A DNA stretch of 14,387 bases from contig CABUPM010000059.1 of the NCBI GenBank assembly GCA_902493345.1, forward strand, positions 1-14,387, written 5' to 3'. This document shows, piece by piece, positions 6,686-13,768 of the stretch (within the stretch, counting starts at the first letter, position 1; each line of letters opens with the position of its first letter). Position numbers and translations under genes: made by a program. The notes under the pieces are model-generated. The model was not told the origin of the DNA. It saw only the letters and a program-made list of their open reading frames with translations, and searched no databases. The DNA comes from an uncultured Eubacteriales bacterium. Lineage in GTDB: Bacteria > Bacillota > Clostridia > Lachnospirales > Bianqueaceae.

Positions 6686-6715
6686 ATTATACTACATCTG
6701 TACAGATACTTTCAA
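6686..6715 (-). promoter_or_regulatory. Sigma-A-type promoter of the abfA-led operon
   Basis: On the minus strand, TTGAAA (6715-6710) and a perfect TATAAT (6691-6686) are separated by 18 bp. This is the best promoter match I found in the window. It begins 7 nt after the nifS stop codon and leaves a leader of about 45 nt before the abfA ATG at 6633. The leader holds a short GCGT/ACGC hairpin but nothing resembling a riboswitch. Confidence 0.75.
6696..6707. promoter_or_regulatory. Perfect 12-bp palindrome (candidate operator) in the promoter spacer
   Basis: ATCTGTACAGAT is its own reverse complement. It lies wholly between the -35 and -10 of the abfA promoter, where a bound repressor would block RNA polymerase. 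The half-site loosely recalls the TGTAC of B. subtilis AraR operators, though those are longer with a different centre. The regulator is not encoded in this window, and the site is predicted only from symmetry and position. Confidence 0.5.
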
Positions 6716-6722
6716 TCCCTTT

Positions 6723-7910
6723 TTACCGGATCAGCGAACTCTTGCGCTCGTACCCGGGACTCATCTGACGAAGACGCTCAATATGCGTTTTGAGCTGCTG
6801 AAGAATATAGTCCACATCCTCTTTCGTATTCTCACTGCCTAAAGTAATGCGCAGAGATTCATAAGCTTCCTCCCGCGACTTTCCCATGGCGCTCAGCACA
6901 TGGGAAGGCTCTGTCTCCCCGGCCGTACAGGCTGAGCCGGTCGAAACCGCGATTCCCGCCAGATCCAGGCACAGAAGGAGCTCTTCCCCATCCACCCGGC
7001 TGAAGCCAAAATTGGCATGTCCGGGCAATCGGTTATATCTTGCGCCGTTCAGGCGGCTGCCCGGGATCTCTTCCAGCACTCCCTGAATCAGCCGTTCCCG
7101 CAGGCTCTCCAGATATGCGGCATGTTCCGGCAGTTCTTCTACCGCCAGTCGGATGGCCTCCGCCATTCCAACGATTCCTGCCACATTTTCCGTCCCCGCA
7201 CGCCTGCCACGCTCCTGCGCTCCGCCGTCCATATACGAGGGGAGCTTCAGACCTTTACGGATGTATAGCGCTCCCACTCCCTTCGGCCCATAGAATTTGT
7301 GTGCGCTCACGGAAAGCAGATCGGCATGCAGCGCCCGAACATCGATGGGAAGATTGCCCACAGCCTGTACAGCGTCTACATGCAGCAGAATACCTCTCCC
7401 CTTCAGCATTTCTCCGATACGGCTGATGGGATTGATGGTTCCCACTTCATTATTGGCCATCATCACACTGACCAGAATCGTATCCGGAGTGAGCGCCCTC
7501 TCCAGCGCCTCCAGAAGCACCATTCCCTCCGCGTCCACCGGCAGATACGTTATACGAAATCCCTGTCTCTCCAGATGCTCGCAGGTGTGCAGTACCGCAT
7601 GATGCTCTACCGCCGTCGTTATGATATGCCGGCCGCGTGTTCCGTAAGCCTCCGCGGCTCCTTTGATGGCCCAGTTATCCGACTCGGTTCCGCAACTTGT
7701 AAAAAAAATCTCCTCCGGTAAGGCTCCGAGGGCCTGCGCTGTCGTCCTGCGGGCACGCTCCACTGCCTCCCGGCTCCTTCGTCCAATCGAATAAATGCCG
7801 GAAGCATTGCCGTACTTCTCCGTAAGGTACGGCAGCATCGCTGCCAGCGCTTCCTGCCGCAGTGGCGTAGTAGCGGAATGATCCGCATATACAACTCGTT
7901 CCGGTTTCAT
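6723..7910 (-). CDS. nifS: Cysteine desulfurase, NifS/IscS type
   Basis: A PLP enzyme that converts L-cysteine to alanine and a protein-bound persulfide for Fe-S cluster assembly or tRNA thiolation. Starting at ATG 7910 the protein is 395 residues, normal for class V aminotransferases of this group. The PLP lysine is K205 (SVSAHKFYGPKG) and the mobile-loop sulfur-accepting cysteine is C328 (GSACTAGETEPSHVL), at the same number as C328 of E. coli IscS. Cofactor contacts are seen in GTESDN (74-79), VEHHAV (101-106) and HVDAVQ (177-182). An ATG at 7919 is possible but abuts the AAAGG motif. No iscU, nifU or thiI lies beside it, so the sulfur acceptor is unknown. It is divergent from the flippase gene and separated from the abfA operon by that operon's promoter. 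Confidence 0.92.
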   Translation of the reverse strand: MKPERVVYADHSATTPLRQEALAAMLPYLTEKYGNASGIYSIGRRSREAVERARRTTAQALGALPEEIFFTSCGTESDNWAIKGAAEAYGTRGRHIITTAVEHHAVLHTCEHLERQGFRITYLPVDAEGMVLLEALERALTPDTILVSVMMANNEVGTINPISRIGEMLKGRGILLHVDAVQAVGNLPIDVRALHADLLSVSAHKFYGPKGVGALYIRKGLKLPSYMDGGAQERGRRAGTENVAGIVGMAEAIRLAVEELPEHAAYLESLRERLIQGVLEEIPGSRLNGARYNRLPGHANFGFSRVDGEELLLCLDLAGIAVSTGSACTAGETEPSHVLSAMGKSREEAYESLRITLGSENTKEDVDYILQQLKTHIERLRQMSPGYERKSSLIR

Positions 7911-7941
7911 TTTCCTCATCCTTTCTGCCGGATTCGGGGAA

Positions 7942-7970
7942 TTGCGCCCTTCCATCCGGAATATGATACT
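7942..7970 (+). promoter_or_regulatory. Putative promoter of the flippase gene
   Basis: TTGCGC (7942-7947) and GATACT (7965-7970) are 17 bp apart. An alternative -10, TACTAT (7967-7972), has an extended TG just before it. Two symmetrical elements overlap the region: the 11-bp dyad TGATACTATCA at 7964-7974, and CCGGAT/ATCCGG arms at 7928-7933 and 7954-7959. I could not find a convincing promoter for the divergent nifS gene in the same 85 bp. Confidence 0.4.
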
Positions 7971-7995
7971 ATCAGATATCTTCGGAGGCTCTTCC

Positions 7996-9384
7996 ATGAA
8001 AAAGAATACGGCCGTCAGCGGCACCCTGATTCTCGCGTCTGCCGGGTTTGTAACCCGCCTGATTGGATTTATCTACCGAATCCTGATCTCCCGCCTGATC
8101 GGCGCTCAAGCCCTGGGGCTTTTCGGCCTGATCTCCCCCATTTATTTTTTTGCCTTCACTCTGTGCGGCTCCGGTGTGTACATGGCTGTCTCCAAGCTGG
8201 CGGCAGAAGCCCAGTCCGACCGTTCCGCCCAGGCAGTTGTTCTGCCAGGACTGGCAATCACCCTCCTCACCAGTCTGGCCGCCGTATCCGCTTTGCGGCT
8301 CTTTGCAGAACCGCTGGGGCTGTATTTTCTTGGAGATGCCAGAACCATTCCCGCACTGCGTCTTCTTAGTCTTGCACTCCCCTTCTGTGTGGCCGGAAAC
8401 TGCTTTAAGGCCTACTTTCTCGGCGTCCGCAAGATGCTGGTACCCGCTGCCGACCAAGTGCTGGAACAGCTCATCCGAATGGGCGTCATCTGGCTGCTGG
8501 CCGCCTCCCTGTGTCAAGATGACCTGCAGGGTGCCTGCACCATCGCGGTCCTCGGCAATGTCGCCGGAGACATCGTTTCCTGCCTCTTCGCCATGTCCGC
8601 CTACTGTATCGTATGCCGCAAAACCAGAAACGGTGCCTGGCGTCTTCCCAAACACACCTGGCGCCGTCTCCTCTCCCTGTCTGCTCCGCTGACTGTTAAC
8701 CGCTCCATCAGTTCCGCTCTGTCCGGTCTGGAAAACATTATCATCCCCAAAGTACTGGTGCGCTCCGGTATGAGCCCTGCCTTAGCTCTGGCTTCCTATG
8801 GCGAATTCGGCGGCATGGCCTTCCCCATTATCCTGTTTCCGACCCTTTTTACCAACGCTCTGTCTACCAACCTGCTCCCCATCGTCTCTTCCGCAAAAGT
8901 CTCCGGCCGGTATGACCGTCTCGGGCACGCGATTGAAGGAGCGCTCCGCGTCGCCCTCTACATGGGCTTTTTCTTTGGCGGACTCTTCCTGTTGACAGGG
9001 GATTTTCTCGGGCAGACACTTTACAACAGCGCTTCCGCCGGGAACTATATCTGTCTTCTGGCTTTTGTCTGTCCCTTCTTTTATCTCCAATCCATTCTGG
9101 GCGGACTCATGAACGGCATGGATCTCCAGACGGATTCTCTGGTGCATACGGTATTGTGTGACGGTATCCGGATCCTGATCCTCCTTCTGGCGGTGCCTGT
9201 CTACGGCTTTCATGCCTTTATTCTCAGCCTGCTCCTGACTAATATCCTTCTGTCCGTCCTGAATCTGCATTCTCTCCTTCGGGTGACACCGGTACGGCTG
9301 CGCTTCTCCCGTCTCCTGACGCCGCCCACTATGCAGGAATTGCTGTCCGTTCTACCGTCCCGTAAGCGCCGCCAGGGGCGCTAA
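7996..9384 (+). CDS. SpoVB-like MOP-superfamily lipid/polysaccharide flippase
   Basis: An integral membrane protein of 462 residues with roughly 12-14 hydrophobic segments spread along its length, for example 85-100, 122-135, 160-172, 318-335, 352-372 and 390-428. The N-terminus (GTLILASAGFVTRLIGFIYR, then SRLIGAQALGLFGL) matches the MOP/PST family around B. subtilis SpoVB and YtgP, thought to move lipid-linked cell wall precursors across the membrane; in spore formers SpoVB is needed for the cortex. The start is ATG 7996 with GGAGG 7 nt upstream; an in-frame ATG at 7942 would extend it through the promoter region without a ribosome site. It is the only plus-strand gene here. Its last 33 bp, encoding a basic tail (PSRKRRQGR), overlap the end of the convergent membrane-protein gene. 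SpoVB itself is somewhat longer, so a paralog is possible. Confidence 0.85.
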   Translation: MKKNTAVSGTLILASAGFVTRLIGFIYRILISRLIGAQALGLFGLISPIYFFAFTLCGSGVYMAVSKLAAEAQSDRSAQAVVLPGLAITLLTSLAAVSALRLFAEPLGLYFLGDARTIPALRLLSLALPFCVAGNCFKAYFLGVRKMLVPAADQVLEQLIRMGVIWLLAASLCQDDLQGACTIAVLGNVAGDIVSCLFAMSAYCIVCRKTRNGAWRLPKHTWRRLLSLSAPLTVNRSISSALSGLENIIIPKVLVRSGMSPALALASYGEFGGMAFPIILFPTLFTNALSTNLLPIVSSAKVSGRYDRLGHAIEGALRVALYMGFFFGGLFLLTGDFLGQTLYNSASAGNYICLLAFVCPFFYLQSILGGLMNGMDLQTDSLVHTVLCDGIRILILLLAVPVYGFHAFILSLLLTNILLSVLNLHSLLRVTPVRLRFSRLLTPPTMQELLSVLPSRKRRQGR

Positions 9385-9834
9385 CAGATTCTTAAGATTC
9401 TCGATTGCCTGTCGAAGTCCAGTCAGATCCAGGGTTCCGATCTCATTTGCCGCGGCAGTCAGCATTTCTCCGGTCTCCTGGATTCCCTTGGACAGATCCT
9501 CCAATTCTCCTGCCAGATCCATCCCGACAAACTGTTCACTGATATTGTCCAGATTGCCTGCTACCGCCTGAATATTCTCAACCGCAAGCTTGAAGTTCGC
9601 GACAAGCTGCGGGTCTTCCAACTGTTCCGATATTGCCGTCATACTGGCTGTCAGCGCTTCGACCTCCTCCAGCGTTTTTTCCAGCCGCGGCGTCACTGCC
9701 GTCACGGTTACCGCGAGAAGCAGAAGAAGGATCAAAAGAAGCGCGACTCCCGCGATAAGCAGCAGATTCTGCGTACGCATCCGCCGGTTCTGTACTTCCA
9801 ACAGCGCCATCATCTGCCTGTCTGACTGTTCCAT
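9352..9834 (-). CDS. Single-pass membrane protein with a long helical, coiled-coil-like domain; unknown function
   Basis: A 160-residue protein: a short polar N-terminus (MEQSDRQMMALLEVQNRR), a strongly hydrophobic segment at about 24-48 (LLLIAGVALLLILLLLLAV), then a predicted all-helical region with heptad-like Leu/Ile/Val spacing (LEKTLEEVEALTASMTAI, later LEDLSKGIQETGEMLTAA). No catalytic motif or cysteine is visible. The layout suggests an oligomeric, membrane-tethered helical stalk, loosely like DUF948 or methyl-accepting proteins without their signalling tip. ATG 9834 is chosen because GAGGTG lies 6-8 nt upstream; the GTG at 9843 overlaps that sequence. It starts 28 nt after the YolD-like gene and is probably co-transcribed with it and the Y-family polymerase. 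Its 3' end overlaps the convergent flippase gene by 33 bp. Confidence 0.8.
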   Translation of the reverse strand: MEQSDRQMMALLEVQNRRMRTQNLLLIAGVALLLILLLLLAVTVTAVTPRLEKTLEEVEALTASMTAISEQLEDPQLVANFKLAVENIQAVAGNLDNISEQFVGMDLAGELEDLSKGIQETGEMLTAAANEIGTLDLTGLRQAIENLKNLLAPLAALTGR

Positions 9835-9862
9835 ACGATCCACCTCACTATCGATTCTGTCC

Positions 9863-10291
9863 TCACAAAAACTCTCCCCATCCGCGAAAAATCTCTCCGT
9901 CCATCCGAATGATTCTCTCTACGGGGATCTCTGTTTCATCCTCAAAAATCAGTTTTCTCTCGTATGTGTCTATTTTTCTGACGATTCCAGTCTGTTCTTC
10001 ATACCGTCCCCCGGCCTTACGTTCATCTGGAACATAATACACTACAGTGACGTAAACCCGTTGTTCCAGTCTGGACGCGAGGAGCATGAGCTTTTCATCC
10101 AGGAGCTCCTTTTCTGCCTCACTCAGATGAATCCGTCCTTCTGTGACTCTCTCCGTCTCCTGAATCGTTCCTTCCAATCCGGTCAATGCGGCAAAAGGCG
10201 CAAACTGGGCCGCACGGGCTTCTGCCGGCATTGGCTTGTGCCGTGCCGATACCGGACGTTCCAGATGGATGATATCTTCATATGGATGCAT
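9863..10291 (-). CDS. YolD-like family protein, partner of the Y-family polymerase
   Basis: A 142-residue cytoplasmic protein. The block MPAEARAAQFAPFAALTGLE (21-40) is the hallmark of YolD-like proteins, which in Firmicutes and their phages and plasmids are encoded next to UvrX/DinB-type polymerases. Residues about 55-75 are helical and acidic (LSEAEKELLDEKLMLLASRL). The C-terminal half is beta-rich (VYVTVVYYVPDE, TGIVRKIDTYERKLIFEDET). The biochemical role is not settled; it is generally taken to act with, or regulate, the polymerase. The start is ATG 10291, with GAGGG about 5 nt upstream and 14 nt after the polymerase stop codon. Confidence 0.88.
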   Translation of the reverse strand: MHPYEDIIHLERPVSARHKPMPAEARAAQFAPFAALTGLEGTIQETERVTEGRIHLSEAEKELLDEKLMLLASRLEQRVYVTVVYYVPDERKAGGRYEEQTGIVRKIDTYERKLIFEDETEIPVERIIRMDGEIFRGWGEFL

Positions 10292-10305
10292 GTTTTCCCT
10301 CTTCT

Positions 10306-11826
10306 CTATGCCTTGTGTCCGCCAATCTGCGCGTTCCGTTCCCGGGCTGTCGCGCCCTTCTCCAGGTTCATTCCTTTCAGGACCGCGTTTTTCCCATACT
10401 TCTTCTTGAGTCCCAGAACTGCCTCCTGGAGCTTCCTCTCCTTATTCAGAAGCTTGGTCTCCTGCTCCTTCTCCCGCTCTTTTTCCTCATAATCTGTAAA
10501 AAGGTTCATCTGCTCGACTGCCGGTTTCGGCTGTCTGGAGTCTTCTGTCTCCACACGACAGGCCGTTATAGTGATCCGCCGCACCAGAAGGGACGGATCT
10601 ATAATCCTCTGAAAGAGATCCGTCATCGCTCCTGTCAGCTTTCGCGCCGAGGAGGTCCGTTCCAGACGAATACTTCCATGCGCGTGTTCCGGAATCTGCC
10701 GTCCATAGACGTCGGTCACGATCTTGCCTTGATAGGCTTTTCGCCTCACCGGATCCTTGAGATTCTCTACATCATAGCCGATGGTCAATGTCAGCTGATC
10801 CGTCGTCAGCCTCTTTTCTACCAGCTCCAGCGCTAAAGCGTCCGTCATCTCCCGAATGATGAGTCCAGCCCCATCCGCTTCATAGGGACAGGAAAGCACC
10901 TGTCCGGAACTGATGCTGTTCTCCTGCGGCTTATAGGCCTTGATCTGCGCAATCGTACATGGTTCCCACCCCCACGCGTGATCGATCAGAAGCTCGGCAT
11001 TGACTCCAAACAACCGGTACAACAGCTCTTCGTTGTGATATTCCTCCGGCTTTCCCAGGGAACACCGCGCGATATCTCCCATGGTATACAGGCCGCAGCT
11101 CTCCAGCTTTTTGGCGTATCCTCTGCCGACCCGCCAAAAATCCGTCAGGGGACGATGGTTCCATAACTGATACCGGTACGACTCTTCATCCAGCTGTGCG
11201 ATCCGAACTCCGTCGGCATCGGCTTGTACATGCTTGGCTTCGATATCCATCGCGATCTTGCTCAGATACAGATTGGTCCCGATTCCGGCAGCCGCCGTAA
11301 GTCCGGTCTCCTTCAGTACCTGCAGAATCATCTTTTTCGTCAGTTCTCTGGCACTCATATGGTGGAGCTCCAGATAGGGTGTCACATCCATAAAGACTTC
11401 ATCCACCGAATACACATGGATGTCCTCCGGCGCGACATATCTCATGTAGATCTGATAGATCCTGGCACTGTATTCCATATAGAGCGCCATCCGCGGCGGC
11501 GCCGCGATATAGGCTACTTCCAGTTCATCCTGCAATGCTTCGGCATCATAGGCCTTGCCTGCATATTCCTGTTCCGGCAGGAACCGTCTCCGATACGCGT
11601 TCAGCTCTCTTAGGCGCTGTTCCACTTCAAACAGGCGGGCCCGTCCCGGAATACCGTATTTTTTGAGGCTGGGCGAGACAGCAAGGCAGATCGTCTTTTC
11701 CGTTCGGCTCTTATCCGCTACAACCAGATAGGCAGTCATCGGATTGAGTCCCCGCTCTACACACTCGACCGAAGCATAAAAGGACTTTAAGTCGATACAT
11801 ACATATTGTTTGCGCTGCGCTGCCAC
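10306..11826 (-). CDS. Y-family translesion DNA polymerase (UvrX/UmuC-like)
   Basis: An error-prone polymerase for copying damaged templates. Catalytic carboxylates are D12 (CIDLKSFYASVE) and D142/E143 (YSVDEVFMD); Y17 occupies the steric-gate position. K14 stands where DinB has a second Asp, as in UmuC/UvrX rather than DinB. GTNLYLSKIAMD (183-194) is in the palm/fingers region, helix-hairpin-helix residues lie around 225-252 (LTDFWRVGRGYAKKLESCGL), and the little-finger domain covers about 300-425. QMNLF at 439-443 fits a beta-clamp binding motif. A Lys/Glu-rich helix follows, then GKNAVLKGMNLEKGATARER, a tail I recall from Clostridial members. The start is GTG 11826 with GGAGG 7 nt upstream and no in-frame ATG nearby. 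It heads a unit with the YolD-like and membrane-protein genes. I found no GAAC-N4-GTTC SOS box upstream. Confidence 0.93.
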   Translation of the reverse strand: MAAQRKQYVCIDLKSFYASVECVERGLNPMTAYLVVADKSRTEKTICLAVSPSLKKYGIPGRARLFEVEQRLRELNAYRRRFLPEQEYAGKAYDAEALQDELEVAYIAAPPRMALYMEYSARIYQIYMRYVAPEDIHVYSVDEVFMDVTPYLELHHMSARELTKKMILQVLKETGLTAAAGIGTNLYLSKIAMDIEAKHVQADADGVRIAQLDEESYRYQLWNHRPLTDFWRVGRGYAKKLESCGLYTMGDIARCSLGKPEEYHNEELLYRLFGVNAELLIDHAWGWEPCTIAQIKAYKPQENSISSGQVLSCPYEADGAGLIIREMTDALALELVEKRLTTDQLTLTIGYDVENLKDPVRRKAYQGKIVTDVYGRQIPEHAHGSIRLERTSSARKLTGAMTDLFQRIIDPSLLVRRITITACRVETEDSRQPKPAVEQMNLFTDYEEKEREKEQETKLLNKERKLQEAVLGLKKKYGKNAVLKGMNLEKGATARERNAQIGGHKA

Positions 11827-11866
11827 ACTTTCGCCTCCCTTATCTTAGTATTCCGCACTATCCATA

Positions 11867-11872
11867 ATTATA
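11867..11872 (-). promoter_or_regulatory. Putative -10 element of the polymerase operon
   Basis: A perfect TATAAT on the minus strand, about 40 nt upstream of the GTG start at 11826. At 16-18 bp spacing the -35 position falls in the loop of the hairpin at 11876-11907, and no good hexamer is present there (ATTCAA or TATTCA). Use as a promoter would therefore need an activator or a strong -10. Confidence 0.4.
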
Positions 11873-11875
11873 CAT

Positions 11876-11907
11876 CAACAGCCGGACTTTGAATAGTCCG
11901 GCTGTTG
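11876..11907. terminator. 13-bp perfect hairpin after atpC; U-tract on the plus strand
   Basis: Arms CAACAGCCGGACT (11876-11888) and AGTCCGGCTGTTG (11895-11907) pair perfectly around a six-base loop. The plus strand continues with TTTTT (11908-11912), a classic intrinsic terminator for plus-strand transcription. On the minus strand, where the atp operon ends 18 nt earlier, the hairpin is preceded by AAAAA and followed by only an AT-mixed run (ATGTATAATTATGG). It may act in both directions, ending atp transcription less efficiently. Confidence 0.65.
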
Positions 11908-11924
11908 TTTTTCCTGTATTTTGT

Positions 11925-12365
11925 TTATGAATGACTGCCGGATCCCGGCCCGTATCCATCATAATAATGCTGCTTGACCTGCAGACGGCTGATCGCTCTC
12001 GCAAGCTGCGCCTGCGCCGAATGATACTCCTGAATACTCCTCTTTTGCAGGAGCTCTTCCTTGGCCCGCGCCGCGGCTCTTTTCGCCCGGTTCTCATCAA
12101 TATCTTCCGGACGTTCTGCCGAGTCGACCAGAACCAGTACATCTCCGTCCTCGATCTTGACCAGACCAGAAGAAACCGCCGCCATCGCCATGTCCTTGCC
12201 TGGAACACGGTACATCAGCGTTCCCGGAATCAGGGCGCTGATCATGTTGCTGTGATTGGCCAGAATTCCATGCTGTCCCAGCACCGTCGGAACCACCAGA
12301 GATTCACACGGTCCTTCATAAAACACTCTGTCCGCCGCGAGAATCGCTATTTTGAATTCACTCAT
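11925..12365 (-). CDS. atpC: F1Fo ATP synthase subunit epsilon
   Basis: The epsilon subunit sits on gamma in the rotary stalk; its C-terminal helices can inhibit ATP hydrolysis. The 146-residue product has the N-terminal beta-sandwich (FKIAILAADRVFYEGPCESL, GQHGILANHSNMISAL at 31-46, then DGDVLVLVDSAERPEDI) and a helical hairpin from about 90 (ENRAKRAAARAKEELLQKRS, AQLARAISRLQVK). It ends in a short Gly/Ser tail (YGPGSGSHS) that looks unstructured. The start ATG (12365-12363) shares one base with the atpD stop (TGATG), which implies translational coupling. It is the last gene of the atp operon and is followed by the hairpin at 11876-11907. Confidence 0.95.
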   Translation of the reverse strand: MSEFKIAILAADRVFYEGPCESLVVPTVLGQHGILANHSNMISALIPGTLMYRVPGKDMAMAAVSSGLVKIEDGDVLVLVDSAERPEDIDENRAKRAAARAKEELLQKRSIQEYHSAQAQLARAISRLQVKQHYYDGYGPGSGSHS

Positions 12366-13768
12366 CAGACTGTACCCGCTTTGATCGCGGCAGCCTTTTT
12401 CTCTACATCCTCAATCGTACCTACGTTGTAGAAGGCCGCCTCCGGATACTGATCCATCTCGCCGTTGATGATCTTCTTAAAGCCCTGAATCGTATCCTTC
12501 AGACTGACATAGATACCGGGAATTCCGGTGAACTTCTCCGCCACATGGGTAGGCTGCGCCAAGAATCTCTGTATCTTACGCGCTCTGCCGACGATCTGTT
12601 TGTCTTCGTCGCTCAGCTCGTCCATACCCAGAATGGCGATGATATCCTGCAGCTCATTATACTTCTGCAGAATCTCCTGTACGCGCCGTGCCGTCTGATA
12701 ATGCTCTTCTCCGACAATATCGGCCTCCAGAATCCGGGAGGTAGACGCCAAAGGATCCACTGCCGGATAGATGCCCTGCTCAGAGATCTTACGGCTCAGA
12801 ACCGTCGTTGCGTCCAAGTGGGTAAAAGTTGTAGCCGGTGCCGGGTCGGTCAGGTCATCCGCAGGAACATATACCGCCTGCACGGATGTAACAGAACCGT
12901 CCTTGGTCGATGTGATACGCTCCTGAAGCGCTCCCATCTCCTCTGCCAGTGTCGGCTGATATCCTACGGCCGAAGGCATACGTCCCAGCAATGTGGATAC
13001 CTCGCTGCCGGCCTGTACAAAACGGAAGATGTTATCAATAAAGAGCAGAACGTCCTTGTGCTGCACATCCCGGAAGTATTCCGCCATCGTAAGGCCCGTC
13101 AGAGCCACACGCATACGCACGCCGGGAGACTCGTTCATCTGTCCGAATACCATGGCCGTCTTATCGATAACTCCGCTCTCACGCATCTCTTTCCACAAGT
13201 CGTTGCCTTCACGGCTTCTTTCTCCGACTCCGGTAAAGATGGAATAACCGCCATGCTCCATAGCGATATTGTGGATGAGCTCCTGAATCAATACCGTCTT
13301 GCCGACACCCGCGCCTCCGAACAGACCGATCTTACCGCCCTTGGGATACGGCTCCAGAAGGTCAATGACCTTGATGCCTGTCTCCAGGATCTCAACAACC
13401 GGCCGCTGCTGCGCAAAAGAAGGCGCTTTGCGGTGAATCTCCCAATGTTCCTCCTCTGCCGGAACCTCCTCGCCTCCGTCGATGGGCTTGCCGAATACAT
13501 TGAACATTCTGCCCAATGTCTGATCGCCCACCGGGACGCGAATTCCGGTGCCTGGATCTGTTACATCCATGCCGCGCGCCAGATCTTCGCTCGCCGCCAG
13601 CATGATGCATCGTACTGTATCGTTTCCGATATGCTGCGCTACCTCCATAATCCTTTCTTTTCCCTTGACCGTAACGCTCAGGGCCGAATGGATTCTGGGC
13701 AGCTTCCCATGTGAAAAGGCAACATCTACGACCGGGCCGGATATTGCCGTAATAATTCCATGATTCAT
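12365..13768 (-). CDS. atpD: F1Fo ATP synthase subunit beta
   Basis: The catalytic subunit of F1, which makes ATP from ADP and phosphate on the cytoplasmic face. The 467-residue length is normal. The Walker A loop GGAGVGKT is at 151-158 (K157, T158). The catalytic glutamate region is GERSREGNDLWKEM, starting at 182 with the Glu at 187. Walker B is LLFIDNIFRF (241-250, D245). Other markers are LTGLTMAEYFRD (223-234), ADDLTDPAPATTF (303-315) and YPAVDPLASTSR. The start ATG (13768) overlaps the atpG stop by 4 nt (ATGA). Nothing in beta tells whether the motor uses protons or sodium; that would be read from subunit c, which is outside the window. Confidence 0.97.
   Translation of the reverse strand: MNHGIITAISGPVVDVAFSHGKLPRIHSALSVTVKGKERIMEVAQHIGNDTVRCIMLAASEDLARGMDVTDPGTGIRVPVGDQTLGRMFNVFGKPIDGGEEVPAEEEHWEIHRKAPSFAQQRPVVEILETGIKVIDLLEPYPKGGKIGLFGGAGVGKTVLIQELIHNIAMEHGGYSIFTGVGERSREGNDLWKEMRESGVIDKTAMVFGQMNESPGVRMRVALTGLTMAEYFRDVQHKDVLLFIDNIFRFVQAGSEVSTLLGRMPSAVGYQPTLAEEMGALQERITSTKDGSVTSVQAVYVPADDLTDPAPATTFTHLDATTVLSRKISEQGIYPAVDPLASTSRILEADIVGEEHYQTARRVQEILQKYNELQDIIAILGMDELSDEDKQIVGRARKIQRFLAQPTHVAEKFTGIPGIYVSLKDTIQGFKKIINGEMDQYPEAAFYNVGTIEDVEKKAAAIKAGTV

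Noticed and set aside
7911..8024. A 38-residue upstream extension of the cysteine desulfurase
   Set aside because: It would cross the flippase promoter and its first codons on the opposite strand. Family length and the Shine-Dalgarno sequence support 7910.
11827..11924. LexA/SOS box upstream of the Y-family polymerase
   Set aside because: I looked for the Firmicute GAAC-N4-GTTC pattern between atpC and the polymerase start and did not find it.
12545..13714. A 389-codon plus-strand open frame antisense to atpD
   Set aside because: Same reason: the beta subunit on the minus strand explains the DNA completely, and the antisense product resembles no protein family.
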